Counted from the first letter of the stretch, positions 1 to 6,033 are shown. The stretch: DNA of 11,842 bases from Eubacteriales bacterium (GCA_028692205.1 JAQUXV010000049.1:1-11842); one strand, 5' to 3'. The notes: generated from the sequence alone by a model not told the origin. Numbers and translations: made by a program.

Positions 1-334
1 CGACGTTGAGCGTGGCCAGCGCCCAGCGCTGCAGACCCACAATACCGAAATACTCGCTTTCGATTTCGTAATCCAGCTGCATGCGCAGCGTTTCGTTTAC
101 GTGATAGTCGCCGCGCAGAATGAAATTTCGAAGGTCTTTCAGCGCGCCTTCAATTGCGTTGGGACTATAGTGAAAAGAGAGGAGATTGCCCTGACCGATC
201 ACGCCTTCTTCGGTTTCCACTTCCAATACATAGAATGCAATTTTGGAAATATCATGCGTAGAATCGGCAATCGGTTTGGTAATGCTGGATACTGCGCTAT
301 AGATTCGTAGATCCTTGATTCTGGTTGCGTCCAT
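1..334 (-). CDS. Mandelate racemase/muconate lactonizing enzyme family protein (enolase superfamily), 5' part only
   Basis: This is the first 111 codons of a leftward gene that leaves the window at base 1. Read on the minus strand it begins MDATRIKDLRIYSAV and contains KPIADSTHDISKIAFYVLEV (residues 20-39), followed by a TEEGVIGQGN stretch (41-50) and the LQRWALATLN helix (101-110). This is the N-terminal capping domain of MR/MLE enzymes, where PIADSTH-type loops help form the substrate pocket. The catalytic Lys and metal-binding Asp/Glu residues lie in the barrel domain beyond the window, so substrate and reaction (dehydratase, racemase or cycloisomerase) cannot be read here. The ATG at 334 is preceded by AGAGGAG (347-353) with a 12-base spacer. 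The gene is divergent from a GntR/FCD regulator, which usually signals regulated carboxylate or sugar-acid catabolism. The family call is firm; the substrate is unknown. Confidence 0.85.
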   Translation of the reverse strand, partial: MDATRIKDLRIYSAVSSITKPIADSTHDISKIAFYVLEVETEEGVIGQGNLLSFHYSPNAIEGALKDLRNFILRGDYHVNETLRMQLDYEIESEYFGIVGLQRWALATLNV

Positions 335-387
335 AACTCTGTAATGCTCCTCTGCTTTAGTGATATATTTAGCAAGCTATCAGATGG

Positions 388-409
388 CGTATGATATATA
401 TGTCATACG
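388..409. promoter_or_regulatory. 22-bp near-perfect palindrome, candidate GntR operator
   Basis: The site reads CGTATGATATA on the left and TATGTCATACG on the right; 10 of the 11 base pairs are symmetrical, with one mismatched pair. Its inner part is TGATATATATGTCA (392-405). Two shorter relatives lie in the same gap: TGATATGTCA (517-526) and CTGATGTATCAG (691-702). GntR/FCD proteins bind as dimers to short palindromes near their own promoter and the divergent target gene. The site lies 55-75 bases upstream of the MR/MLE start, where it could overlap that promoter. Assignment to the adjacent regulator is inference from symmetry and position. Confidence 0.5.
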
Positions 410-418
410 GGAACCGCG

Positions 419-487
419 ATTATGACCGAGAATTAAGCAATGATAGGCTAATCGGTATTCACAATACTGCCAATATTCGGTCATAAT
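419..487. repeat. Widely spaced 11-base inverted repeat in the divergent control region
   Basis: ATTATGACCGA at 419-429 is matched exactly by its reverse complement TCGGTCATAAT at 477-487, with 47 bases between the arms. The centres are 58 bases apart. It could be a pair of half-sites for a regulator that loops DNA, or two separate operators facing each promoter. A simple RNA hairpin is less likely because of the long loop. It lies between the 388-409 palindrome and the 517-526 palindrome. Confidence 0.45.
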
Positions 488-736
488 ATCCATTGAACGG
501 TGATGGGATGCGTATCTGATATGTCACGCACATAATAGCATAACTCCGAAGCGATTACAAGGGATTTCCGATAAAAAATTGCCGATACGGTATAAAACAG
601 GGCAAATAGGATTGGGAAATTCAGAAGAATCAATGATTACAGAGATATATTATAGCCCGATTGGGGAGGAATTACGGTAATTATGTCGAACTGATGTATC
701 AGAGATTTGAATCACTCGCCGGGGGAGGCCGTCAAC

Positions 737-1384
737 ATGACGAAAGATCAGCCGGAAGCTAAAACACAGGCGCAGCAGGTATACGCCTACTTGAAAAACG
801 CAATCTACAATTGCAAATACCTTCCGGGACAGGAGATATCCGAAAAGCAGTTATATGCGGAACTGGATTTTGGGCGAACCCCGATCCGGGAGACGCTGCT
901 TCAGCTTCAAAAAGAAGAGCTTGTCGAAATCTATCCACGCCGCGGAATGCGAATTGCACCGATTACCGATGTATTGATTAACGATTTGTATCAAACCCGG
1001 AGGGTGATTGAACCAAACGTCGCCGTTTCCCACTGCTCGTTATACCCAAAACGCAAGCTGATGGAATACGAACGGCTTTTGTCCAAATCCGCAGAAATGA
1101 GCGATAGCGCGTTTTATTCGCTGGATATCGAATTTCATACCTTTCTGGTTGCGACGGCGGGCAACGGAATGCTTACTTCAATCTTTACCAATCTGATGTG
1201 GCACCAATACAGGCTGGCCATTTATGCCGCCATGCTGCATAAGAATAAAAGGGAATTTAACGATCCAGAGCACCAGCGTATCGTAACCGCGCTGCTGGAG
1301 GAGAACGCGGAGGAAATTCGCACATCGATTACCCACCATATCAACAGCTCGATGATTGCTTCGTTCAAATCGCTGGAACCCTGA
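737..1384 (+). CDS. GntR family transcriptional regulator, FadR/FCD subfamily
   Basis: This 215-aa DNA-binding regulator probably controls the divergent MR/MLE gene and itself. An N-terminal winged helix-turn-helix spans about residues 11-75 and includes YLPGQEISEKQLYAELDFGR and TPIRETLLQLQ, the standard GntR recognition region, with the wing at YPRRGMRIAPI. An all-helical FCD ligand domain follows (about 80-205). Its usual metal/carboxylate ligands are visible: D130 and H134 (DIEFH), H179 (EHQRIVTALL), and a histidine at 200/201 (THHI). FCD regulators commonly bind organic acids or sugar acids through this site. I chose the ATG at 737, with GGAGG at 724-728 and an 8-base spacer, over a TTG ten codons upstream that lacks a site. 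Length and domains are normal and complete. The effector is unknown. Confidence 0.93.
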   Translation: MTKDQPEAKTQAQQVYAYLKNAIYNCKYLPGQEISEKQLYAELDFGRTPIRETLLQLQKEELVEIYPRRGMRIAPITDVLINDLYQTRRVIEPNVAVSHCSLYPKRKLMEYERLLSKSAEMSDSAFYSLDIEFHTFLVATAGNGMLTSIFTNLMWHQYRLAIYAAMLHKNKREFNDPEHQRIVTALLEENAEEIRTSITHHINSSMIASFKSLEP

Positions 1385-1423
1385 CGAGAATAACAGTAGA
1401 TTGCGGCGCTTGATATATCAGCA

Positions 1424-1444
1424 GAGGGCCAGCTATTGGCCCTC
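1424..1444. other. GC-rich hairpin downstream of gntR
   Basis: GAGGGCCA (1424-1431) and TGGCCCTC (1437-1444) form a perfect 8-bp stem with a 5-base loop, 40 bases after the gntR stop. No U-tract follows in either direction, so it is not a good intrinsic terminator on its own. It could protect the 3' end of the gntR transcript or pause polymerase before the stronger hairpin at 1485-1529. Confidence 0.4.
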
Positions 1445-1484
1445 GCAGGAACTGCTTTGCAGGATGACCAGGTATCTGCATAGA

Positions 1485-1529
1485 AAACGAACCCCGTCTG
1501 CTTCCCTTTTGGCGAGACGGGGTTCGTTT
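1485..1529. terminator. Bidirectional intrinsic terminator between convergent gntR and the wcaJ-like gene
   Basis: AAACGAACCCCGTCT (1485-1499) and its exact complement AGACGGGGTTCGTTT (1515-1529) form a 15-bp stem with a 15-base loop. The A/T ends of the stem supply a short U-run on both strands: GTTTCATTATC on the plus strand and GTTTTCTATG on the minus strand. It lies about 100 bases past the gntR stop and about 170 bases past the stop of the leftward gene ending at 1701, so it can serve both. The U-tails are short, so efficiency is uncertain. Confidence 0.7.
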
Positions 1530-1700
1530 CATTATCTTTGTGACATAAGAAGCGATATAACAACACTTAAAGCCGTTATGATAAAACCCCGGTAAGATGA
1601 TGCAGCAGCATTCGATTCGAACGGATCACCGGTTACTCCGAATTTCGTCGGCAAAGTAACAGATGCGGTTCCTCGCCGCAGACAGCCGGGGGGTTAGGGT

Positions 1701-3113
1701 TCAAGCATCCTTGGAGGCGCTTATCTTTTCGTGGTTGATCCATGCGCCAAAAACAGTGAGCAGCATGATCTTCATATCCAATCCAACACTCCAGTTTTCA
1801 ATATACCAGATATCGTGCTCAATTCGCTTTTCGATGCTGGTGTTGCCGCGATAACCGTTTACCTGCGCCCAACCGGTCATGCCTGGACGCACCTGATGCT
1901 TTACCATATAGAGGGGAATGTCTTCTTTAAACTTCTCGACGTAGAAAGGTACTTCCGGCCGAGGGCCGACCAAACTCATATCTCCGCGAAAAACATTGAT
2001 AAACTGGGGCAGTTCGTCGATACTGAACTTGCGCAAGAAACTGCCAAAGCGGGTTTTGCGGGGGTCCGAATCCGTTGTCCAACCCGTATCCTGTTTAGCG
2101 TTTACCCGCATACTGCGAAACTTGAGCATGGCAAAAAGCTTTTTATTGCGTCCGACGCGCTGCTGCTTAAACAGCACAGGTCCCGGACTGCTCACCTTCG
2201 TTCCGATGGCGACAACCAACATCAGCGGAGATAACAGCAACAGCGCGATCGCGCTGGCGACGATGTCAAAAGAACGTTTTAAGAAGGCATAACCGAGGTT
2301 ATCCAGCGGATTGCTGCGAAGATTGATCAGCTTGCTGCTGCCGATGATCTCGATGGTGGGGTTGGCGGGAATAATATCGTTATAGAAGGGAATTACGGCC
2401 ACTTTTGTGCCGCACTTTTCACAGATGGAAATAACCGGCTTGATCCTGCTGATTTCCTCCGGCCCCAGGGCAATGATAACCTCATCGATGCCGGGGTTTT
2501 GTAGATGGCTTTCCAGTTTATCAAAACCGCCAAGATAGCGGGCGTTCAGGTCGGCGCTCTCTGTGCCGATAAATCCATAAACCGTAAAACCAAATTGCTT
2601 TTCTTTTTCAATGTTTGCGGCATATTGGCGCGCAAGTGCCGCCGTGCCGACAATTAAGACATGCTTCTGGTTAAAGCCCTTGCTGCGCATGGAGGAGATG
2701 GCTTTGCGCATGCAAACGCGTTTCAGGCAAAGGAGAACGGAACTGGTGAAGAAAAAGATCGCCAGAACGCCACGGGAGAAATCTTGCAGGCGGAACAGGA
2801 ACAATACGGCGCCAACCGATAATATGCCCAAAATATTCGCTTCGATAATAACGACAATCTCACGGCGAAGCCTGCGGATTCGAGATGAATTGTAAAGCCC
2901 GAAAATTGCTAATAAAAAAACCATTGCCAGCGCGTAAATGAGCGCCGCAATGCCGATGCCCTGGCGAAAAGAATGAAGCGCCGCGATATTTTTGGAGAAA
3001 TTGGGAAGATAATCAAGCCAGAACCAAGCCGAAAACAAATAGGATAAGACAACGATCATACCATCCGAGAGTGCATTCAGAAAGCTGAGAAAACGCTGGT
3101 TTCTCCTGATCAT
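1701..3113 (-). CDS. Polyprenyl-phosphate sugar-1-phosphate transferase (WcaJ/EpsE-type initiating glycosyltransferase)
   Basis: This 470-aa membrane enzyme transfers a hexose-1-phosphate from a nucleotide sugar to undecaprenyl phosphate and so starts a lipid-linked exopolysaccharide or capsule unit. The N-terminal half has four predicted membrane helices (about 12-34, 52-74, 86-106, 113-131). A Rossmann-like CoA_binding_3 domain follows (HVLIVGTAALARQYA near 151-165). The C-terminal bacterial sugar transferase domain (277-470) has a hydrophobic helix (282-304), FKQQRVGRNKKLFAMLKFRS (315-334), the catalytic Asp-Glu in SIDELPQFINVFRGDMSLVG (364-383), and GPRPE (383-387). Length and domains match full-length PglC/WcaJ-family enzymes. 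ATG 3113 is preceded by AAGGGAG (3126-3132). It has its own promoter, so it can be expressed apart from the upstream guanylyltransferase gene. The exact sugar (glucose, galactose or another) cannot be read from the sequence. Confidence 0.92.
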   Translation of the reverse strand: MIRRNQRFLSFLNALSDGMIVVLSYLFSAWFWLDYLPNFSKNIAALHSFRQGIGIAALIYALAMVFLLAIFGLYNSSRIRRLRREIVVIIEANILGILSVGAVLFLFRLQDFSRGVLAIFFFTSSVLLCLKRVCMRKAISSMRSKGFNQKHVLIVGTAALARQYAANIEKEKQFGFTVYGFIGTESADLNARYLGGFDKLESHLQNPGIDEVIIALGPEEISRIKPVISICEKCGTKVAVIPFYNDIIPANPTIEIIGSSKLINLRSNPLDNLGYAFLKRSFDIVASAIALLLLSPLMLVVAIGTKVSSPGPVLFKQQRVGRNKKLFAMLKFRSMRVNAKQDTGWTTDSDPRKTRFGSFLRKFSIDELPQFINVFRGDMSLVGPRPEVPFYVEKFKEDIPLYMVKHQVRPGMTGWAQVNGYRGNTSIEKRIEHDIWYIENWSVGLDMKIMLLTVFGAWINHEKISASKDA

Positions 3114-3157
3114 GTTTTACAAATGCTCCCTTGTAAATTACGGTTGTAAGTATTTGT

Positions 3158-3186
3158 ATTGTATCAGATGGCTCCGGGCATTTCAA
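3158..3186 (-). promoter_or_regulatory. Sigma-A-type promoter of the wcaJ-like gene
   Basis: On the minus strand, TTGAAA (-35, plus positions 3181-3186) is separated by exactly 17 bases from TACAAT (-10, 3158-3163). The -10 is preceded by TGA, giving an extended -10 TGN motif. Transcription would start near 3151, leaving a leader of about 37 bases that contains the Shine-Dalgarno at 3126-3132. Confidence 0.7.
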
Positions 3187-3251
3187 GGCGGAGAAGGTCG
3201 AGCGCGGGTAAAACGAGCCTGCGGGGGTATGTGCCTTGCAGTTTACGGGGG

Positions 3252-3275
3252 ATAACCAATCGGTTATTCGATTGG
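3252..3275. repeat. Two overlapping, mutually exclusive short hairpins
   Basis: ATAACC-AATC-GGTTAT (3252-3267) is a perfect 6-bp palindrome. CCAATCG-GTTATT-CGATTGG (3256-3275) is a perfect 7-bp palindrome that shares most of the same bases. Only one can form at a time. The pair lies about 65 bases upstream of the -35 box at 3181-3186 and about 160 bases past the guanylyltransferase stop. It could be an operator for the wcaJ-like gene or, on the minus strand, a weak terminator followed by UUAU. Confidence 0.4.
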
Positions 3276-3436
3276 CGTTCCGCACTTCACGGGTCTACAG
3301 GGAAGCGGATTTTTCCGTTTCGGAGAGCGCAGATTATCAAACAGGATAGGGGAAAGCCGTTTCGGCTGCGGTTGATTGAAAGGCACCCGCCTGCCGCGCC
3401 GGTAATCAAACCACCTTTCGGCTGAGCATGCCTCTA

Positions 3437-4498
3437 TTACAGGATGTCCGCCCGATGCTGCTCTTTCAGGTCGGCCAGAAGCGCTTTAATGGACTGTGTG
3501 GCGTCGCTTGCGCAAACCAGAAGGGCATCGTCCGTATCAATGATAACCGCGTCGTGAATGCCCACAACCGCGATCAGCCGCTTTCCGCCCTGAACCAGAC
3601 AATTTTTAGCGTCCAGCAGAGCGACATCGCCCGAGATCACATTGCCTTTACCATCCGAAGCGCGCAGACGTTTCACGGCATTCCAGTTTCCCACGTCGTC
3701 CCAGCCGAAATCACAGGGAATGGTCAGAATGTCTTTCTCCTTTTCCATTACGCCAAAATCGATGGAAACACTTTGCAAATCACGGTATTCCTGCTCCAAA
3801 ACTGTCTCGTATCCGGGCGAGCCAACCGCATAGCCGATACGCTGAAAGCTCTCGCCCATGGCAGGCAGGTGAAAACCGATACGCTTTAGCATGGTTTCGG
3901 CCGGGTAAAGAAAAATACCGCTGTTCCAAAGATAGCCGCCCGTCGACAGAAATTGCTGAGCGGTGCTCAGGTTTGGTTTCTCAATAAAACGAAGTACCTT
4001 GAACACCATGTCGCCGACTCCGTCGCCGTATTGGATATACCCATAACCCGTCTCAGCATGGTCCGGCGTTATCCCGTAGGTGACGATCTGCTTTGTCTGC
4101 TGTGCGAGCGCGGCCCCTTTGCCAATCAATTGGCGGAAAAGCGCCTCCTCACGAACCAGATGATCCGAAGGCAGGGCGACGATCACGGCGTCGCCGCAGC
4201 GTTTCCGGATTACCGCAGCGGCCAGACCGATACAGGGCGCCGTGTTTCGGGCATAGGGTTCCGCAAGGATATTCTCCCGGGGAAGGGTAGGGAGTTGCTT
4301 TGCAACGATCTCGGTGTAAGCGGCATTCGTGACTACGTAAACGTCATCCACTACGGGGCGGATGCGATGGTAAGTTTGCTGTATCAACGTATCGCAACCC
4401 TCGAAAATGGAGATGAACTGCTTTGGGAAACCGTTTCGGCTTAACGGCCAAAAGCGTTCGCCCTGCCCGCCTGCCATGATGACCGCGATTTTCAGCAA
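3437..4498 (-). CDS. Mannose-1-phosphate guanylyltransferase (GDP-mannose pyrophosphorylase)
   Basis: This cytoplasmic enzyme makes GDP-mannose from mannose-1-phosphate and GTP. The 353-aa product is the short form without a fused phosphomannose isomerase domain. Nucleotidyltransferase motifs are intact: MAGGQGERFWPLSR (8-21) with the GTP-binding GG and catalytic Arg, FPKQF (24-28), LAEPYARNTAPCI (78-90), LPSDHLV (109-115), FIEKP (171-175), YLWNSGIF (189-196), and FGWDDVGNW (264-272). I chose TTG 4498 because GGAGG (4507-4511) sits 8 bases upstream and the protein then starts MLKIAVIMAGG as in the family. An ATG at 4531 would add 11 residues and lacks a binding site. It has its own promoter (4582-4610). 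Flanking glycan genes indicate a role in surface polysaccharide. No phosphomannomutase or isomerase gene is in the window. Confidence 0.93.
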   Translation of the reverse strand: MLKIAVIMAGGQGERFWPLSRNGFPKQFISIFEGCDTLIQQTYHRIRPVVDDVYVVTNAAYTEIVAKQLPTLPRENILAEPYARNTAPCIGLAAAVIRKRCGDAVIVALPSDHLVREEALFRQLIGKGAALAQQTKQIVTYGITPDHAETGYGYIQYGDGVGDMVFKVLRFIEKPNLSTAQQFLSTGGYLWNSGIFLYPAETMLKRIGFHLPAMGESFQRIGYAVGSPGYETVLEQEYRDLQSVSIDFGVMEKEKDILTIPCDFGWDDVGNWNAVKRLRASDGKGNVISGDVALLDAKNCLVQGGKRLIAVVGIHDAVIIDTDDALLVCASDATQSIKALLADLKEQHRADIL

Positions 4499-4581
4499 AA
4501 AACTCGCCTCCGTCAGCACCTCAAACAACATAGGGCGCCGTAATCCGCCGCCCCGATGTTGAAATCGCTTAAACTATTGCT

Positions 4582-4610
4582 ATTATACCTTTCTGCCGGG
4601 AATATGGCAA
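4582..4610 (-). promoter_or_regulatory. Sigma-A-type promoter of the guanylyltransferase gene
   Basis: On the minus strand a consensus -10 TATAAT (plus positions 4582-4587) lies 17 bases downstream of TTGCCA (4605-4610), a 5/6 match to the -35 consensus. Start of transcription is expected near 4575, giving a leader of about 75 bases to the TTG start. This is the clearest promoter in the window. Confidence 0.8.
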
Positions 4611-4668
4611 TAGAAGGCGCGCTCCAATTGTATTTCCGAACAGGCCGGTCAACATTTGCGAACGTCGA

Positions 4669-4690
4669 ATGTATACCGGAATGTACCGGA
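4669..4690. repeat. Tandem imperfect direct repeat upstream of the guanylyltransferase promoter
   Basis: ATGTATACCGGA (4669-4680) is followed at once by ATGTACCGGA (4681-4690); the two copies differ only by an extra TA. They lie about 60 bases upstream of the -35 box at 4605-4610, where an activator could bind. The remaining non-coding bases between 4611 and 4734 show nothing else I can name. Confidence 0.35.
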
Positions 4691-4734
4691 CAATCGTTCC
4701 CATGAGTTGGCGGCATGCTGTATGTGCCAGGATG

Positions 4735-4767
4735 AAAAAGCACCTCCGGCATAGTGGCCGGAGGTGC
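4735..4767 (-). terminator. Strong intrinsic terminator after the GT4 glycosyltransferase gene
   Basis: GCACCTCCGGC (4740-4750) and GCCGGAGGTGC (4757-4767) form a perfect 11-bp GC-rich stem with a 6-base loop. On the minus strand it is followed directly by TTTTT (plus 4735-4739). It lies 60 bases past the stop of the gene ending at 4827 and separates it from the guanylyltransferase transcription unit. Confidence 0.9.
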
Positions 4768-4826
4768 GGATGGATTTACCAACGTATATTTTTCGCTGAA
4801 GCTTACGACCTTGCGGTTCAAGATGG

Positions 4827-5927
4827 CTATTGTACCTTGCTCAAACAAAAATCATGGATTTCACGGCGGAACCGATCCTCCGAAAACTGCAGGCTGTGTT
4901 TCCGGATCGCGTCCCGGCTTGCGCTTACGCCGTTTTGTTCAAAACGCTCGATGCACTCCACCAGCGCTTCAACGGTCTGCTCCTGAAAAAACAGGCCGGT
5001 TTCGCCTTCAATTACAGTTTCGGTAGCTCCGCCCCGGCCGAAGGCCAGCACGGGACATCCGGCGCTCTGCGCTTCGACCGGCGTTATCCCAAAATCCTCT
5101 TCGCCGGGGAAAATGAACGCTTTCGCTTTACGATAAAGCTGCTTGATCTCCTCGTCCGATACGGCGCCGGTGAACTCGACCGTCGGCCCGGCAACCTTTT
5201 TAATCGCTTTCTCTTCATCGCCGCGGCCGACGACAATCAATCGCTTTCCGAGCTTGGTACAGGCTTCCACACCAAGATCAAAACGTTTGTAATGGGTAAA
5301 GCGCCCGACCATCAGATAATAATCGTCAGGTTCTGGCACGACATCGTAATCGTTGATGTGTACACAGGGATAAATGACTTCCGAATCACGGCGATAGTAT
5401 TTTTGAATACGCTTTGCGATATAGTGTGAATTAGCGATGAAGTAATCCACACGGTCCGCGGCCAGACGATCCCAGATGCGCATTTGATGAACCAAGCGGG
5501 GGATCAGTTTACGCTTCAGCCAACCGCAATTATTCAAATAGGTATGATAAAAATCCCAAATATAGCGGGTGGGCGTGTGACAATAGCATACATGAACGGC
5601 GTCGGGGCGGGTTATAACCCCTTTGGCACAAGAGGAAGAGGAGGAAAGCACCAGATCGAACTCAGTCAAATCCATCTGCTCAAACGCGCGGGGCATCAAC
5701 GTGAGCATGTTTTTATAAAGCTTTGTCGCAAACGGGATTTTTTGCAGGTAACTGGGCCGGATATCATATTTTCGAAACCAATCCGGCATATGGTTGGCAT
5801 CGTATACCAACGTATAGATCGGCGCGTCGGGGAACACCTGATGCATCTGATCGACGACGCGGTCAGCACCGGCGTAAGTGACAAGCCAATCATGGACAAT
5901 TGCAACTTTCAGTTTGTCTTTTGACAA
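4827..5927 (-). CDS. GT4-family glycosyltransferase, WbaZ-like (probable mannosyltransferase)
   Basis: This 366-aa cytoplasmic or membrane-associated enzyme transfers a sugar from a nucleotide donor to a growing glycan. It has a GT-B fold: the N-terminal domain has VAIVHDWLVTYAGADRVV (8-25) and the acceptor-side HTPTRYIWDFYH (117-128); the C-terminal domain has YLMVGRFTHYKRFDLGVEA (204-222) and the donor-binding EDFGITPVEAQSAGCPVLAF (277-296) with the E277-x7-E285 motif. The HTPTRYIWD block is typical of the WbaZ-like branch, whose characterised members transfer mannose, which suits the adjacent GDP-mannose gene. The donor is still inference. The start is TTG 5927 with GAGAGGA (5937-5943) 9 bases upstream; no suitable ATG exists nearby. 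It ends in a strong terminator and so is probably monocistronic. Confidence 0.9.
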   Translation of the reverse strand: MSKDKLKVAIVHDWLVTYAGADRVVDQMHQVFPDAPIYTLVYDANHMPDWFRKYDIRPSYLQKIPFATKLYKNMLTLMPRAFEQMDLTEFDLVLSSSSSCAKGVITRPDAVHVCYCHTPTRYIWDFYHTYLNNCGWLKRKLIPRLVHQMRIWDRLAADRVDYFIANSHYIAKRIQKYYRRDSEVIYPCVHINDYDVVPEPDDYYLMVGRFTHYKRFDLGVEACTKLGKRLIVVGRGDEEKAIKKVAGPTVEFTGAVSDEEIKQLYRKAKAFIFPGEEDFGITPVEAQSAGCPVLAFGRGGATETVIEGETGLFFQEQTVEALVECIERFEQNGVSASRDAIRKHSLQFSEDRFRREIHDFCLSKVQ

Positions 5928-5947
5928 TTCATTTCATCCTCTCAGGA

Positions 5948-6033
5948 AATAACGGGGCGGGGTTAATGAACAACTGCTTTTCCCGTCGGTAGATTCCCGT
6001 TATTATGGCGTTTGTGTCCATAGAATTCTAGCA
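5948..6033 (-). promoter_or_regulatory. Extended -10 promoter and structured leader of the GT4 gene
   Basis: On the minus strand TGCTAGAAT (plus 6025-6033) is an extended -10 motif; the -35 region is weak. Transcription from near 6018 would give a leader of about 90 bases. Within it, AATAACGGG (5948-5956) and CCCGTTATT (5996-6004) are exact 9-base complements. The 3' arm ends just 4 bases before the Shine-Dalgarno (5937-5943), so pairing could influence translation initiation. Confidence 0.5.

Larger units (their letters stand above)
335..736. promoter_or_regulatory. Divergent intergenic control region between the MR/MLE gene and gntR
   Basis: This 402-base AT-rich region has no supportable gene. 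It must hold both divergent promoters. AT-rich hexamers such as TATTAT (648-653) and TATAAA near 590 could be -10 boxes for gntR, but I find no well-spaced -35 partner and make no firm promoter call. The region holds several palindromes based on TGAT...ATCA or TGAT...GTCA: 388-409, 517-526 and 691-702. It also holds an 11-base inverted repeat at 419-429/477-487. A strong Shine-Dalgarno-like GGGGAGGA (663-670) is followed 12 bases later by ATG TCG AAC TGA (683-694), a three-codon frame of doubtful meaning. Confidence 0.6.
1385..1700. other. Convergent intergenic region between gntR and the wcaJ-like gene
   Basis: No gene is supported in these 316 bases. From left to right they hold a perfect 10-base palindrome TGATATATCA (1411-1420), a GC-rich hairpin (1424-1444), a long perfect hairpin that is the likely shared terminator (1485-1529), and a bulged hairpin at 1632-1660. 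In the last one GTTACTCCGA (1632-1641) pairs with TCGG (1648-1651) and AGTAAC (1655-1660) around a 3-base bulge. A T-loop-like GATTCGAAC (1614-1622) does not belong to a foldable tRNA. Confidence 0.6.
3114..3436. other. Intergenic region between the guanylyltransferase and wcaJ-like genes
   Basis: These 323 bases carry no gene I can support; frames crossing them lack a start context and family signature. They hold the wcaJ-like promoter (3158-3186) and two overlapping hairpins at 3252-3275. On the minus strand a short stem AGCCG-AAA-CGGCT (about 3354-3366) followed by TTCCCC is at best a weak terminator for the guanylyltransferase gene. No strong U-tailed hairpin is visible, so some read-through into the wcaJ-like gene is possible. 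Confidence 0.5.

Noticed and set aside
31..35. Possible loss of the VRD motif in cca (residues 32-34 of that protein read VRN) as a sign of inactivation
   Set aside because: The catalytic Asp pair, RRDFSVNAL and the other motifs are intact and the frame is full length, so the enzyme is probably active. The coordinates given here are not meaningful for the DNA; the codons lie near 9928-9937.
1614..1622. GATTCGAAC, a T-loop-like sequence suggesting a leftward tRNA
   Set aside because: No acceptor, D or anticodon stems can be built around it, and the T-stem itself has mismatches.
3013..3285. 90-codon minus-strand frame across the start of the wcaJ-like gene
   Set aside because: It overlaps the recognised membrane transferase start and the promoter, has no family signature, and no ribosome binding site that would compete.
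4499..4531. ATG 4531 as start of the guanylyltransferase
   Set aside because: The extra 11 residues do not match the family, and the strong GGAGG at 4507-4511 would then lie inside the gene and serve TTG 4498.
4513..4848. 111-codon minus-strand frame between the guanylyltransferase and GT4 genes
   Set aside because: It runs through the terminator hairpin at 4735-4767 and the promoter at 4582-4610, with low-complexity composition and no recognisable domain.
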